From Cephalotrichum gorgonifer (lineage: Eukaryota; Ascomycota; Sordariomycetes; Microascales; Microascaceae), in NCBI GenBank assembly GCA_900312665.1, contig ONZQ02000002.1:2691863-2755862 (forward strand): DNA of 64,000 nt, in the 5' to 3' direction. The notes below the pieces were generated by a model that made no database searches, was not told the DNA's origin, and saw nothing but the letters and a program-made list of their open reading frames with translations. This document shows, one piece after another, positions 1 to 10,772 of this stretch. The translations under genes were made by a program, and so were the position numbers. Numbering within the stretch: the stretch's first letter is position 1; each line of letters opens with the position of its first letter.

Positions 1-25
1 ACACTTCTCCTCTCCCCCTGAACAG

Positions 26-547
26 ATTGCCAGCCCCAACTACATCCTTGGTGTCTATGATGGCGACGGCAGCGCCTTCAACACCACTGGTCCCGCTGGG
101 TCTGATGTCCTTGAGCAGGACTTCGTGGACTTCTACAAGGCCAACGGTTTCGGCTCTGTCCCCTCTGAGTTTGATGGTCGCTCCGACTACGGCCCCTTCA
201 TCGAGAACGGGATTGCTTCCGGTGGTCTCTTCACTGGTGCCGAGGGCATCATGACCGACGAGGAGGCCGAGCTTTTCGGTGGCAAGGCTGGCGTCGCGTA
301 CGACGTTAACTACCATGGCCCCGGTGACACCATTGACAACTTGTCGCACGATGCGTTCCTCCTCAACACTAAGAGCATCGCTAACTCCGTTGCCAAGTAT
401 GCCGTGAGCTGGGACTCGTTCCCCACCGTTGACTTGGCGAAGAGGGGGTGGACTGAGAAGAGCTCGAAGACGATTAAGAAGCGGGAGCATTCTCACGCCC
501 CGGGCTCTGGTCACACCGGAGCTTGCGGAGGTGGTGTTCCCATTTAA
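26..547 (+). CDS. M28-family zinc aminopeptidase, C-terminal exon (5' partial)
   Basis: This is the last 173 codons of a secreted or vacuolar M28 aminopeptidase, which removes N-terminal residues from peptides. The segment starts IASPNY, followed by YDGDGSAFN. It contains FDGRSDYGPFIENGI and FTGAEG, a hallmark of aminopeptidase Y/LAP-type M28 enzymes, and then YHGPGDTIDNL, whose His is the usual last zinc ligand. The bases before position 26 end in CAG after a pyrimidine-rich run. The conserved block normally reads D-M-I-A-S-P-N, so I take position 26 as an exon start and bases 1-25 as intron. The C-terminal tail is Lys/Arg- then His/Gly-rich. Most of the protein, including the signal peptide and the other zinc ligands, lies before the window. 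Confidence 0.9.
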   Translation: MASPNYILGVYDGDGSAFNTTGPAGSDVLEQDFVDFYKANGFGSVPSEFDGRSDYGPFIENGIASGGLFTGAEGIMTDEEAELFGGKAGVAYDVNYHGPGDTIDNLSHDAFLLNTKSIANSVAKYAVSWDSFPTVDLAKRGWTEKSSKTIKKREHSHAPGSGHTGACGGGVPI

Positions 548-1180
548 GCAAGTTTTGTTATGGCTGGCGGTATGCGTAACACTCTGCAGGTAGTAATAGT
601 CTTAACGAGGAGTTTCATGTGGGAATGGGTTGGCGATAATTGCAGGGTTACGACATACTTCTAGTACATTAATAATGAGATTCACCTGGACCCATGATAC
701 TGATCCTTGCCCATGTAGTTGACCTCTGATAAAATCGCTAATCACAGTTGGACTCTGCTTTGTCGCGGTGAACCAACTTGAGAGTCAAAGCACTACAGTA
801 GAGTTATTTTCCTGTGGTGGAGATGGTCCTCGAGCCGGAGTTCCCTGGTTCGTTGCGCTAACTAAGCAATGAAGGGCGCAAGGTTGGGCATAGGTAGTTC
901 GAGCTGGAAATATCCTATATCCTTGTACCCTCCAAAACACGTTACCAACTGATTCACGACAAGAAGGCCGGGCACTCAGGCAAAACTAGGTATTTCATTA
1001 TACATCTAATTTAACTTAGTCTACCGATAGGCTCATCGATTGGGATCACATACACAATCACCGGATTTTATATGTGTGCTGGTTCTAGGTATGTCTCGAA
1101 GGTGGAGCAAATGGGGTGATTGGACGGTTTTCCTTTGAATGCTTAACCCTAGTACCTATCCTATAGATGAAGAACCTAAT
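548..1180. other. Intergenic, convergent 3' regions
   Basis: This 0.6 kb stretch separates the 3' ends of the aminopeptidase and alpha-galactosidase genes. It presumably holds both 3' UTRs and polyadenylation signals. I see no supported gene, repeat or RNA in it. Confidence 0.6.
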
Positions 1181-3301
1181 TTAAACGACGTGGAAGAGGC
1201 GAGCGCACGTCGTGTTAGGCAGCTTTAGATTCAAGTCGGAGCCATCCCACGTGGACTCAGTCTCAAAGCGAGTAGGATACAGCAGGGTCGCCTCACTCTC
1301 GGCGCCAGCGCCGAGGGACTTCAACGGGATATCCTTCTCTGTAGGCCCGCCCCTCCTCCAAACAGCCAGGTAGGTTCCGTTGGTCTTCGTCTTCAGTCCG
1401 AGAGCGAGCCAGTCATCGTGCCATCGAGGCAGACCAAGTGGCCACACACCATGCGAGTCTTTCAGGTCTCCACGAATCTCCTTGTATACGTCCATCCCCT
1501 CCATGATGAGGCTCAGCTGATCCTCACTAAGGTGGTCCAGGCGGCCGCTCAGGTAGACACGTCCCAGCATGCTGTTGACGACCGTCAACGCATTAATCTC
1601 GTCACTCCACTCCCCCTGCGGATAGGCCCAAGTCCCGCTCTGCTCGGGCGTGACTGCCGTTGGAAGGACCGCCGATATGGCCGCATACAGAGACGGGTGC
1701 TGCTGATCGCTAGTAGACTGGATAGAGTGCACCGACAACATCGCATAGTCCATGCGCTGCGCGCCGCTCGAGCAGCTCTCAATCACGAGGCCAGGGTACT
1801 TGTCTAGGAGCGACCGCACCCACGCGAGGTAGGCGCGCCCGTGCTCGAGTGCCGCCACGCCGGAGGACTGGCCGTCGACGTCCGTTCCCTGCATGACCTC
1901 AATGTTGTAGTCGAACTTGAAAAAGCCCGCACCGAAGTTGACAATGAGGTTGTGCATCACCTCGTTCATCCATTCGATTGTCGCGGGGTGGCGATAGTCG
2001 AGCTGGTATCGGCCCTTCTCGACAATCCGCTCGCCCTTCTCCTGGAAGAAAGCATCCCGGGGGAGGCGTTCGGCCACAACGCTGCGCACGCCGACTACCT
2101 CGGGCTCAACCCACAGACCTGGGATGAGGCCTTTAGCACGAATTTTGTCGAGGAGGACCTTGAAACCGGAGGGGAAGCGTTTCTGCGAGGGCTCCCAGAG
2201 ACCGACGTCGTCCCACCAGTTGCTATCATCGGCATACCACCCTGCGTCGATAACGAAGTACTCAGCCCCGGACCGCGCAACAGGGTCCAGGAGAGCCTCT
2301 ATCTTCTTTTCGTCCGGGTCACCCATGAGGCAGTTCATGTAGTCATTGAATACGATGGGGAGCTTCTCCATATCCTCGTGGGGCCGTCGGATCTGGCGCC
2401 TGTAATCGTTCAAGGCCGCAAAGGCCTGCTCAATCCCACCAGACACGCGAGTAAGCGCCACGGGCACGGACGTAAAGCTCTCATTGGGCTGGAGGACCTT
2501 CTTCCAGCCGTGGTCAATCCCCGTGGGGCCGCTGGCCGACATGTAAACGCTATCCTTGTTGTCGCCGATCTCCCATTTCCAGGACCCATTGTTCTCGACC
2601 TGCCACAGCCAAACGTCTGTGTCGTCCCTGGACTTCAACATGCCCATGGGCAGGTATGTCCCCGTGGAGAAGCTCCCGAGGTTCCCGATGGCGAAGTTGG
2701 CTTGGGAGCTGACTTGGTGTTCAGGGAGCTTGCGGATGCCGTTCTCATCGATACCGAGTTCGGGGAGGGTCTGTTCGCGCCACTGGGCCTCGCGGAACCA
2801 GGTGTTGGTAGCGGTCAGGAGGGTATAGTCGTCGTACCACGTCTTTGACTTGGGCGTCAGACCACCAATGGTGAGCGACGAGAGCTGGGTGACGACCAGC
2901 TTCTTGCTGGACTCATTCGTGACAGTAGCCACCGACCGGACCACAGGGAGGCTTCCATACACGGTGAGGCGAAGGGTCACAGAGATCCCGGTAACTATAT
3001 CTTTGCTCTGGATCTCAAGCGTCTCTGTGCTTCCATCCTTGGAAATCTTGTGGCTGTCGTACTTTAACCTCTCCGAGACGTATCCCCCGATCTGGGACTT
3101 TGAGGTCTTGTTGAGGTGTGAGTTGCCCTCGCCAACGAGCCTGACATTGATGACGGGTATTTCCGAGGGGTTTGGCAGAGGTGCAGTCTTCGAACTCGCT
3201 GGGATGATGTGACGGACACAAAGTACACCCTTCTCGTTCTGAACGAAGTCGATTTTGAAGGCGGCAGTGTGCCATTGGATGGTGGGAGTCAGCTCACCCA
3301 T
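1181..3301 (-). CDS. Alpha-galactosidase, glycoside hydrolase family 36
   Basis: A single-exon gene for about 706 residues. It hydrolyses terminal alpha-galactosyl residues of melibiose/raffinose-type sugars. An N-terminal beta-sandwich-like region of about 300 residues is followed by the catalytic barrel (LPIVFNDYMN..., YFVIDAGWY, GLIPGLWVEPE). The expected nucleophile is the Asp of F-F-K-F-D-Y-N (about residue 464). The acid/base is the Asp of S-T-S-D (about residue 532), after the Cys-Ser-Ser-Gly block typical of GH36. The open frame continues upstream to 3382, but only from a GTG; 3301 is its first ATG. There is no signal peptide, so the enzyme should be cytosolic and need imported substrate. 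It is divergent from the sugar permease at 4125, which fits that role. Confidence 0.92.
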   Translation of the reverse strand: MGELTPTIQWHTAAFKIDFVQNEKGVLCVRHIIPASSKTAPLPNPSEIPVINVRLVGEGNSHLNKTSKSQIGGYVSERLKYDSHKISKDGSTETLEIQSKDIVTGISVTLRLTVYGSLPVVRSVATVTNESSKKLVVTQLSSLTIGGLTPKSKTWYDDYTLLTATNTWFREAQWREQTLPELGIDENGIRKLPEHQVSSQANFAIGNLGSFSTGTYLPMGMLKSRDDTDVWLWQVENNGSWKWEIGDNKDSVYMSASGPTGIDHGWKKVLQPNESFTSVPVALTRVSGGIEQAFAALNDYRRQIRRPHEDMEKLPIVFNDYMNCLMGDPDEKKIEALLDPVARSGAEYFVIDAGWYADDSNWWDDVGLWEPSQKRFPSGFKVLLDKIRAKGLIPGLWVEPEVVGVRSVVAERLPRDAFFQEKGERIVEKGRYQLDYRHPATIEWMNEVMHNLIVNFGAGFFKFDYNIEVMQGTDVDGQSSGVAALEHGRAYLAWVRSLLDKYPGLVIESCSSGAQRMDYAMLSVHSIQSTSDQQHPSLYAAISAVLPTAVTPEQSGTWAYPQGEWSDEINALTVVNSMLGRVYLSGRLDHLSEDQLSLIMEGMDVYKEIRGDLKDSHGVWPLGLPRWHDDWLALGLKTKTNGTYLAVWRRGGPTEKDIPLKSLGAGAESEATLLYPTRFETESTWDGSDLNLKLPNTTCARLFHVV

Positions 3302-4124
3302 CTCGGTGGCTGTTTCGAAGGACGGTATGATGGAGGATAATTTAATGGCAACACAATAGTGCGACGACACTTCCACTTGCACAACTAGGTGTCAGAGGGG
3401 AAGACGGCAGTTGGACAAGGGTGTACGAAACTGAGATGTCTTGTCAACGTATAATTGTGAGGAAAGTGTTTGTGGGCCAATTTAACACAACTTCTCGCGC
3501 CGCCGGAGACCTTGGATCCACTACGGGGTAAGCTCATCAATCGGAGGGTCAGTGACCCCTCACATCTCCGCATGTAAGACGACGAAATTGGGGAACCACA
3601 TGGCCAAGAGTCGATTCAGCAGCTCCCATTCGGTGCTACTCACCCGACACATCCACCCTCTAGCACTCTCTCCTGTTCCTGGAGGGCACTATTCCTTTCT
3701 GCTAACACAGGAATCACCGCCTCCCAGTGGGGGTGGGTCCCGGCGGGGATTCTCCGGTGGCGATACTGCACCATGCACCCGGTGGAGAGTTATAACGCGG
3801 CCGATTCTGGGATAGTTTGTGGGGAACTATGGGGAAATATTTCCATCGATCATGGGGACCCCGCCCCCGCAGGATTCCCGAGACATCCAATGGATCGACT
3901 TCGCGGAGTCGTAGCCCGGCTGTGGCCGGCATGTCAAATTCCGGGGAATGCGCGGTAGACCATGCGCCTGGGATCATTCGGTTTCCGGGGGTTGTGTGGA
4001 GAACCGCTGCAACTTAATAACAGCGTCTATTTCCCAATGATCGGGTAGATCTTAACCCTCTTTCCTATCAGCTTTCATCTTATCTCTCATTTTGGCAAGG
4101 GAGAGTCAAACAGTCATCTTTCAC
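3302..4124. promoter_or_regulatory. Divergent promoter between alpha-galactosidase and sugar permease
   Basis: An 0.8 kb region serving two divergently transcribed genes. It holds a cluster of SYGGRG (CreA-type) motifs, listed separately, and a perfect 12-bp palindrome ATTCCGGGGAAT at 3938-3949 that could bind a dimeric regulator. Function is inferred from position and motifs only. Confidence 0.5.
3727..3870. promoter_or_regulatory. Cluster of CreA-type SYGGRG motifs
   Basis: Six matches to the fungal carbon-catabolite repressor consensus SYGGRG lie within 144 bases: GTGGGG at 3727, GCGGGG at 3743, GTGGAG at 3782, GTGGGG at 3819, and CCCCGC on the other strand at 3859 and 3865. Tight clustering is typical of functional CreA sites. 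The motif is short and this DNA is G/C-rich, so individual sites may be chance. Confidence 0.4.
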
Positions 4125-5971
4125 ATGAGCGTTCACGGGTCAAACATGTCCGAGAAGAAGGCCTCCTCCAAGGAGCTCGAGCACCATGAGGGGCTCGACG
4201 CGTCCTCTGGCCATTACGCTGGCGAGAACCACGACTCTGGCGCCATGCTTGGAACCCCAGGCGAGTGGGAGGCCACTGTCGCCGAGGCCCAGAGCGCCAA
4301 CACCCATGAGCACTCGCTTACTGTCCGCCAGGCGCTCAAGTCATACCCCATGGCCGTGGCGTGGTCACTCCTCATCTCCCTCTCCATCATCATGGAAGGC
4401 TATGATACCATCCTTATTGGCTCGCTCTTCGCATACCCCAGCTACGCCCGCCGCTTTGGAGAGCTCGACCCCTCAACGAACACCTACCAGATCCCCGCTC
4501 GGTGGCAGAGTGCCATGTCGAGCGGCCCTCAGGCCGGTTCCATCATCGGCGCGCTCTTGAACGGGTACATCATTAGCCGCTGGGGATACAAGCCGGCCTT
4601 CCAAATCGGAGTTGTCCTGATGACTACGTTTGCCGCCGTCTCGTTCTTCGGAATGACGGTTGAACTTCAGGCTGTCGGCCAAATTCTTTGCGGGTAGGTT
4701 TTCCATATCACTTACACCCCCCTTTACCATGAAATAGACCTGCATCCCCGATACCCGACGAGGAATAGTTGCTAATGATTGAGAAGTATCCCATGGGGCA
4801 TCTTCGCCACCATTGGCCCCGCCTACTCCTCCGAACTCTGCCCTCTCCCCCTCCGAGCCTACCTCACGGCATACACGAACATGTGCTTCGCCACCGGCCA
4901 ATTTATCGGGGCCGGAGTGCTGCAGAGCTTTATTACTCGGGAGGACGACTGGGCATGGAGGATCCCCTTCGGCCTACAGTGGATGTTGATCCCCTTCCTG
5001 ATGGTTACCTCCGTCCTGATGCCCGAGTCGCCCTGGTATCTGGTCCGCAGGGGCAGATACGCTGAGGCGGAGAAGAGCGTCCGCCGTCTAATGACGGAAG
5101 ATGAGCAGCCTCAGGCCCGTCCGCTAGTGGCACTGATGATCCATACCAACGATATCGAGATCCGCATGTCTGAGGGTACCTCGTACTTCGACTGCTTCAA
5201 GGGCGTCGACCTCCGCCGTACTGAGATCGCGTGCACTACCTTTATCGGACAGATCACATGCGGATCATCGTTCGCGTACTCGGCCACCTACTTCTTCCAA
5301 CAGGCAGGTCTTAGCTCCGGAGACTCCTACAAGCTGAACCTTGGCGGCACGGCCATTGCCTTCTGCGGCACCATCGTATCATGGTTCCTCATGCGACGCT
5401 TCGGACGGCGTTCCCTGTATCTCGCGGGTATGGGTGGTATGACCACGTGGCTATTCATCATCGGCGCCCTTGACATCAACAACACCAAGCCTGCTGTGAA
5501 GTGGGTTCAGTCCGTGCTCTGTATCGTCTGGCTCCTTACATTCTCCCTCACCATCGGCCCCGTGGGTTGGGCTATACCCCCAGAGGTTTCATCCACGCGT
5601 CTCCGATCCCAGACTGTGGTGTTGGCCAGGACCACGTATTACCTTGGCCAGATTGTTGCCAACGTCATCCAGCCCTACATGATGAACCCTACCGCCCTAA
5701 ACTGGAAAGGTATGCATTCATTGAGTCCCTTCGGTGTTCAAATTACATACTTGAAGCATATTCTGACAACTCGACAGGCAAGACTGGTTTCTTCTGGTGC
5801 GGATGGGCCGCACTCACCTTCACCTGGGCCTTCTTCCGGTTGCCGGAGACTAAGAACCGAAGCTACGAGGAACTTGATCTCATGTTTGAGGCCAGACTGA
5901 AGACCCGACAGTTCAAGTCCTATCATGTCAATGCTTACGACAGCAACGAGAAGCGGGTTCAGGTAGCATAG
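4125..5971 (+). CDS. MFS alpha-glucoside/maltose-type sugar:H+ symporter
   Basis: Three exons, 4125-4693, 4787-5709 and 5778-5971, give 561 residues. The first intron uses an AAG acceptor, which restores the conserved ILCG/IPWG join. Features of the sugar-porter family include GYDTILIGSLFAYP in TM1, PESPWYLVRRGR at the end of the first half, RRFGRRSLYL, a late-helix GPVGWAIPPEVSSTRLR, and the C-terminal PETKNRSYEELDLMF. This pattern is closest to fungal maltose/alpha-glucoside permeases at the plasma membrane. A long hydrophilic N-terminus precedes TM1. ATG 4125 is the first in frame; ATG 4146 is also possible. Next to a cytosolic alpha-galactosidase, an alpha-galactoside cargo is a reasonable inference but not shown. 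Confidence 0.9.
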
Positions 5972-8210
5972 AATTTTGATGCACCGTGTAGTATCTAGTA
6001 TTATTTGTCACCATAGCCCCGCGGCACTCAACTCCATGTAGGAATTTGAAACATATATGCTATTTCCGACTTCTCATGCGTGTGACACTTGCCACTGTCT
6101 CATCCTTCTCTCCAGTTCTGTTCCCATGCTGTTTTCTCACGGTATACTCGCCGTCCTTGCGATTCGAGGCTATCAATTTAGAGCCGGGCGTCTATGCACT
6201 TGGCATGACAAAAAGCCCCCGAGACATGACTGGCGCGCATCTGGGATGCCCATGTGGCCCAAATCCAAGGCCTTGGCTGACGCGGATCCGGACGCGTAAT
6301 ACGACGCTGCTACCCCGTGCAATACCTCCTCTTAATATGATTCTGCCTTTGGTCTAGAAACATTGTACTTGTAGGTATTCAGGTTTAGTGATTTGTGTTG
6401 TAAGGTACTAGCCCTTACAAACACCCTCTCTCCCTTACCCCGCCTTCTGTCCTTTACCAGCACACCTACTCGAGCTGACCATAGAGAATGTGATCAAGTT
6501 GATTGATACCTGTCTACCCTTTGTTGGAATTCTTGGTAATCCTTACTGGAACGGGTTAGTCTTAGAGTCGTCGGACTAGCACTCGTACTTATCCGACCTT
6601 ATGATCGTCCTTCCTGCGTGCGGGGATACATGCCACCAACTCATTACCCCAACTGTATACCCCACAATTAAATGCGGGGAAGTGACCCTCCATATTACCC
6701 CAAGACTTGGATTGCGGGGCATCCATAAGCCTTCTGGAACAGTCCCGCCGACGTCATTTTGAAGAAGTCCGAGGACCGGAGTTCGCCTTGGCGTTCCCAA
6801 CTCGATTGAGTTTGTCTACCATCAGGTACTCGACGCCACCAATTTCTGCCCGAATGCTATAAAAGAATCAGGGAGCCCTTTTTCTGAGCCTGCTAAGCAG
6901 TGCAGTGAATGGGAGTCATTCATCGATGGAGGAAACTCACATGGCAGCATTATCTCATATTACTCCGCGAGTTAGAGTCCTGGAGCCCATTTATCTTTTC
7001 ACTAAAAATTACTAAAACCCATGACACTAAGACGGCCTGCTTTGCAATCGGGATATAAGGATATAACCAGTCGAGGGAGCCCAAGGTTTACCTATATCGT
7101 ACGACAAATAGCTTGGAGGTCATTCACTCGTTGCATATGAGGGCAATTGTCGGGACGCGGAGGGTAGTCTCTCCGTCTGTCTTAATCGACTATCCACTTT
7201 CCAGGAGGGCCTGGATAAAGGGCGGATATATCTGAAGTGTTGGTAATCATCTCGGGTGGCAAATCATTCTTCCCATGTACATATTTTTTTTTTGGGGGGG
7301 GGGGGTTTCAGGACTCCGGAAGCGGCGCTAAGCCCGTCCGAAGGAAGTGGCGAGATCTGCCCTAGCGTAGTCAGATTAAAGTCCCGTGCGACATACAAAG
7401 AATATAGGCTTAGGGGGGCGATTGAAAAGTGTGCAGGCAGGCATCGTACTATGGCCCTCGCCACCCAGTCCCCTACGTCGTCTCCTGCTTTTCTTTTTAG
7501 AGGTATTGGGCTGCTGACACTAGGGTTTAGAATGCGCCCTTCAGCGCCAGTCGTTCTGTGCAAACAGGCAGATGAGGTTTTCCCAACAGCGGGTTAACGA
7601 CTACTCATACATATATGCACAACGCTCAGATGGCGACGAATCTGGATATCGAAATCCTGCAGACCCCCCCCATGGGTTCCCTTATGCTATGAAGTCGCGA
7701 TGGATGGTACCGCCGAGGTGACAAATGATGACTCAAAGTTGACTTGCGTTAAGAAGTACGTAGCCGCCGATTCTTCGGTTATCGGTAAGAAGAGGCTTTT
7801 TTACGGTGAGACACCAGACGGCTAGGTTGAAGGTGGCAGTAGCGACGTGAAGCCATGGGTCTGGGTAGAGATGCGAGCATCAAGGACGCGATCCTATGGT
7901 CACGGGGAGGCGGGACGGCAGGTTGGGAAATCAGGCGAGATAATGCTTTGAGAGATAGAAGTAATAGAGTCCAAATAGCGGCTCAAGTAATATTTCAGGG
8001 TATCCTGATTCATAACTAAAATGATAGGCACCAAGTAAATAGAGAGCACAAGCCCCCAACCCCCTGGATGATAGGGTACAAGTTGGGAAAAACCTGTGCC
8101 GTAAACGAATCTCAAAGGCAATGCACGCCGCATCCCAAGCCAAAACTATTCAAAAATAATTATCTAACGACGCTTATATCCAACGCTAAACCAAGAATCG
8201 AAAAAAAAAA
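5972..8210. other. Gene-poor intergenic region
   Basis: This 2.2 kb stretch has only short unrelated reading frames. It contains a T10-G12 homopolymer junction (7284-7305) and otherwise nothing I can name. The ends presumably hold the 3' UTRs of the sugar permease and sulfate permease. Confidence 0.6.
7284..7305. repeat. T10-G12 homopolymer tract
   Basis: Ten T are followed directly by twelve G. This is low complexity, prone to slippage and to sequencing length error. Confidence 0.8.
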
Positions 8211-10686
8211 TCAGAAGGAAGCAGCGCTGTTCTTCTTCCTCGCGCTCTCGATCGCGCTCTTGGTGGCGGTCTGGAGGTCCGGGTGGAAGAAGGGCCAGTT
8301 GGCGCCGTACAATGCTGAGGAGGCCGAGACGGCGTCGGAGCCAACCGAGTTGGACTTGTCGAGGGGCCGTATCTCGTCGCCGCGGGACTCCAAGTCTCCC
8401 TTCTCGTGCACGGTGTGGGTCCCCTTGTCGGCCGCGCCAGCGATGCTGAGTGTGATGTTGACACCCTGCTCGTCGTCCTGGCCGGCAAAGCCGAAGCCGT
8501 TCGCGACGAGAGCGCGCTTCGTCCATCGGTCCGTAACGTTGGTAAAGTGCCACTCTACCACCTCCGGCGTCGCGTGCCTAGCTAGCTGGTTGCGGACGTC
8601 GACGAGAGCCTGTATCGAAGTGGCGTCAACGAAGTTGACGGTGGAGAAGTCGAGGATGATGGCGCGGAGGAGGGGTCGTGTGTCGGGTTCGTCGGACTGC
8701 TGGCCACGTCGAGGGCCGGGGTTATTCCAAGGTCGGTCCTGCGGGAATATTATTAGTAAAGGAACGTCCGGATGGAGCAAAGGGGAGTATGATGAGACGG
8801 GGTATGCACTTACTCCCTTCTTCTCGTACTTGTTCGTCTCAGTTTGCCGGGTCCTCAGGTGGGCCTCATGGGACAGAGAAGCGAAGTGGAGATCCGAGTT
8901 GATGTAGTTGAACCCGCCAGCGAAGCGGTAGATGAAGACACCAGGGTATGGCTCCTGGATGTCGGCCGCGGGGTTAATGCCGTCGCGATGGTCAAGCGGG
9001 GCGAACACCTTCCGGGTGAGATCATCGGAAGAAAGGTGCGACGGGTCTGAGCCGGGCTTGAGGGAGCCCTCGACGACTTGGACCTGGCCAAGGAACTTCC
9101 CGTGGGACCGGGCGATGTTCCAGAGGAGCACGGCAGCAGAGAGAGCGACCGTGACGTAAATACCGTTCTCAATGGTGCTGAACACCGAGGCGAAGACACC
9201 GGCGAAGAAGATTATGACCTCGAGAGGAGACGTCTTCCAGAACTGGTAGACAGTCTTGGGAGGGGTGATAAGATCCAGGACGGCATGGATGATGAGTCCC
9301 GAAAGACTGGACTTGGGGATGTAGAAGAAGACGGAGGTCAGGGCGTAAAGGGCGAGGAGCACAATCACGGCGGTGAACACACCGGCCAGCGGGGTGCGGA
9401 CGCCGGCCTTGGCCTTGATGGCAGTCCTGGAGAAGGATCCGGTGGCGGGGTAGCCGCCGAGGAAGGGGCCGAGGAGGTTGGTGAACCCGACGGCGACGAG
9501 CTCCTGCGAGGGGTCGATGCGGTAGTTGTTGATGCGACCGAAAGACTTGGAGATGGCGATGTGCTCAATGATGAGGACGATGACGGTGGTAGGGATATCG
9601 GACGCAATGGCCTTGAGCGTCTTGGTTCGCATCTTGGGGGCACCGGCGTGCTGGAATCCACTGGGGACATGGCCCAGGATCGAGAACATGGCCTTCTTGG
9701 CATCACCCTTGACGTGGCGGTTGACGAGCCAGCTGATCATGGTATACAGCAAGATGACGAACACCATGCGCAGGGTCGACACAAAGAACCAGGCCTTGCG
9801 CTGATTGGGGAAGCGCTTGCCCATGATACTGCAGAAGATACGAATGGCGTAGAGCATGACGAGGGCCGACAGACCCATCGCCGCATCGATCTTAGTAGTG
9901 GGGAGAGCCTTCAGGGTATCGATGATGACCTTGTACGTGGCGCCACGGGTATTGACGTTCTTGATGCCCATCATGGCCGGGACCTGACCCGCGGCGATGC
10001 TGATAGCCGCGCCCGTCATGAAGGAGGTGATGGCCACGAGAGGGATGAACTCGACGATGAAACCAAGCCTTGTGAAGCCGATGAAGAGTAGGATGGCGCC
10101 GGAAATGAGAGCCAGTGACCGGGCGATCTCTTCAGCCGAGATGTCAGGGTCCTCTTCGGTGATACGCACGACGATGTTGCCGACGATTGTAGACATGACA
10201 GCGACAGTCTAAGCATACACAGTTAGCATCCCCTCTTGATGCGCAGCTTCGAGAGCCGTATCGTTTGCGGGGAGTGCGGGGGAAAGAGGTATTACTTACA
10301 CCAATAGTAATATCCTTCGAGGTGGCGAAGGCCCAGTAGAGGATGAAACCGACAAACGAGGTGTAAAGACCGAACTCAGGCGACAATTTGGCGAGGAGAG
10401 CGTAGGCCATGCCCTGGGGAACGACGACGAAGCCGACGGTGACACCGGCGATTATGTCGCCGGCCAGCCAGACGAAGTTGTAGTGGTGAATCCATGTTAG
10501 GAAAGGGAACAGCGACAGGAAGTAGCGCTTGATGCCGCCGCCCGTGGGGAGGATCTCACGGATGAACTCCTCCGTGCCCGCCACTGTCTCGATGTAGGCA
10601 TCCTCGGGGAAGTCGGCCGGGAGCCTCTCCTTGTTCTCGTCGACGTCAATGCCGACGGCCTTGGCTAACTTGCGCGTGAAAGACAT
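8211..10686 (-). CDS. SulP (SLC26) sulfate permease with STAS domain
   Basis: Three exons in gene order, 10300-10686, 8814-10208 and 8211-8738, encode 769 residues. The protein takes up sulfate at the plasma membrane. It has a SulP membrane core (VVPQGMAYALLA, then LYTSFVG, GSFSRTAI in the middle) and a C-terminal STAS domain (LDFSTVNFVDATSIQALVDVR). The length fits fungal SUL1/SutB proteins. Intron 1 (10209-10299) joins DITIG to TVAVMST. Intron 2 (8739-8813) is 75 nt, has no in-frame stop and interrupts the stretch just before the STAS core; its donor GTAAGT and branch ACTAAT are strong, so I splice it out. A TATAAA lies about 80 bases upstream of the ATG. Nearest alternative: another SLC26 anion transporter. 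Confidence 0.93.
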
Positions 10687-10766
10687 GGCTGCAGAGGCGC
10701 GGTGGTGGAATGGACTGGCTGACTGAACGGAGAGGAACGATGGAGTTGGTGATGGCGGGGCTGGAC

Positions 10767-10772
10767 TTTATA
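10767..10772 (-). promoter_or_regulatory. Putative TATA box of the sulfate permease
   Basis: A perfect TATAAA on the minus strand about 80 bases upstream of the start codon, a usual distance in fungi. Many fungal genes lack such a box, so this is suggestive only. Confidence 0.4.

Noticed and set aside
1841..2848. 335-codon plus-strand frame
   Set aside because: Antisense shadow of the GH36 alpha-galactosidase; composition follows codon bias of the real strand.
9078..10091. 337-codon plus-strand frame
   Set aside because: It lies antisense to the sulfate permease coding exon and is rich in Gly/Asp/Glu, as expected from the reverse complement of a GC-rich membrane-protein gene. No family resemblance.
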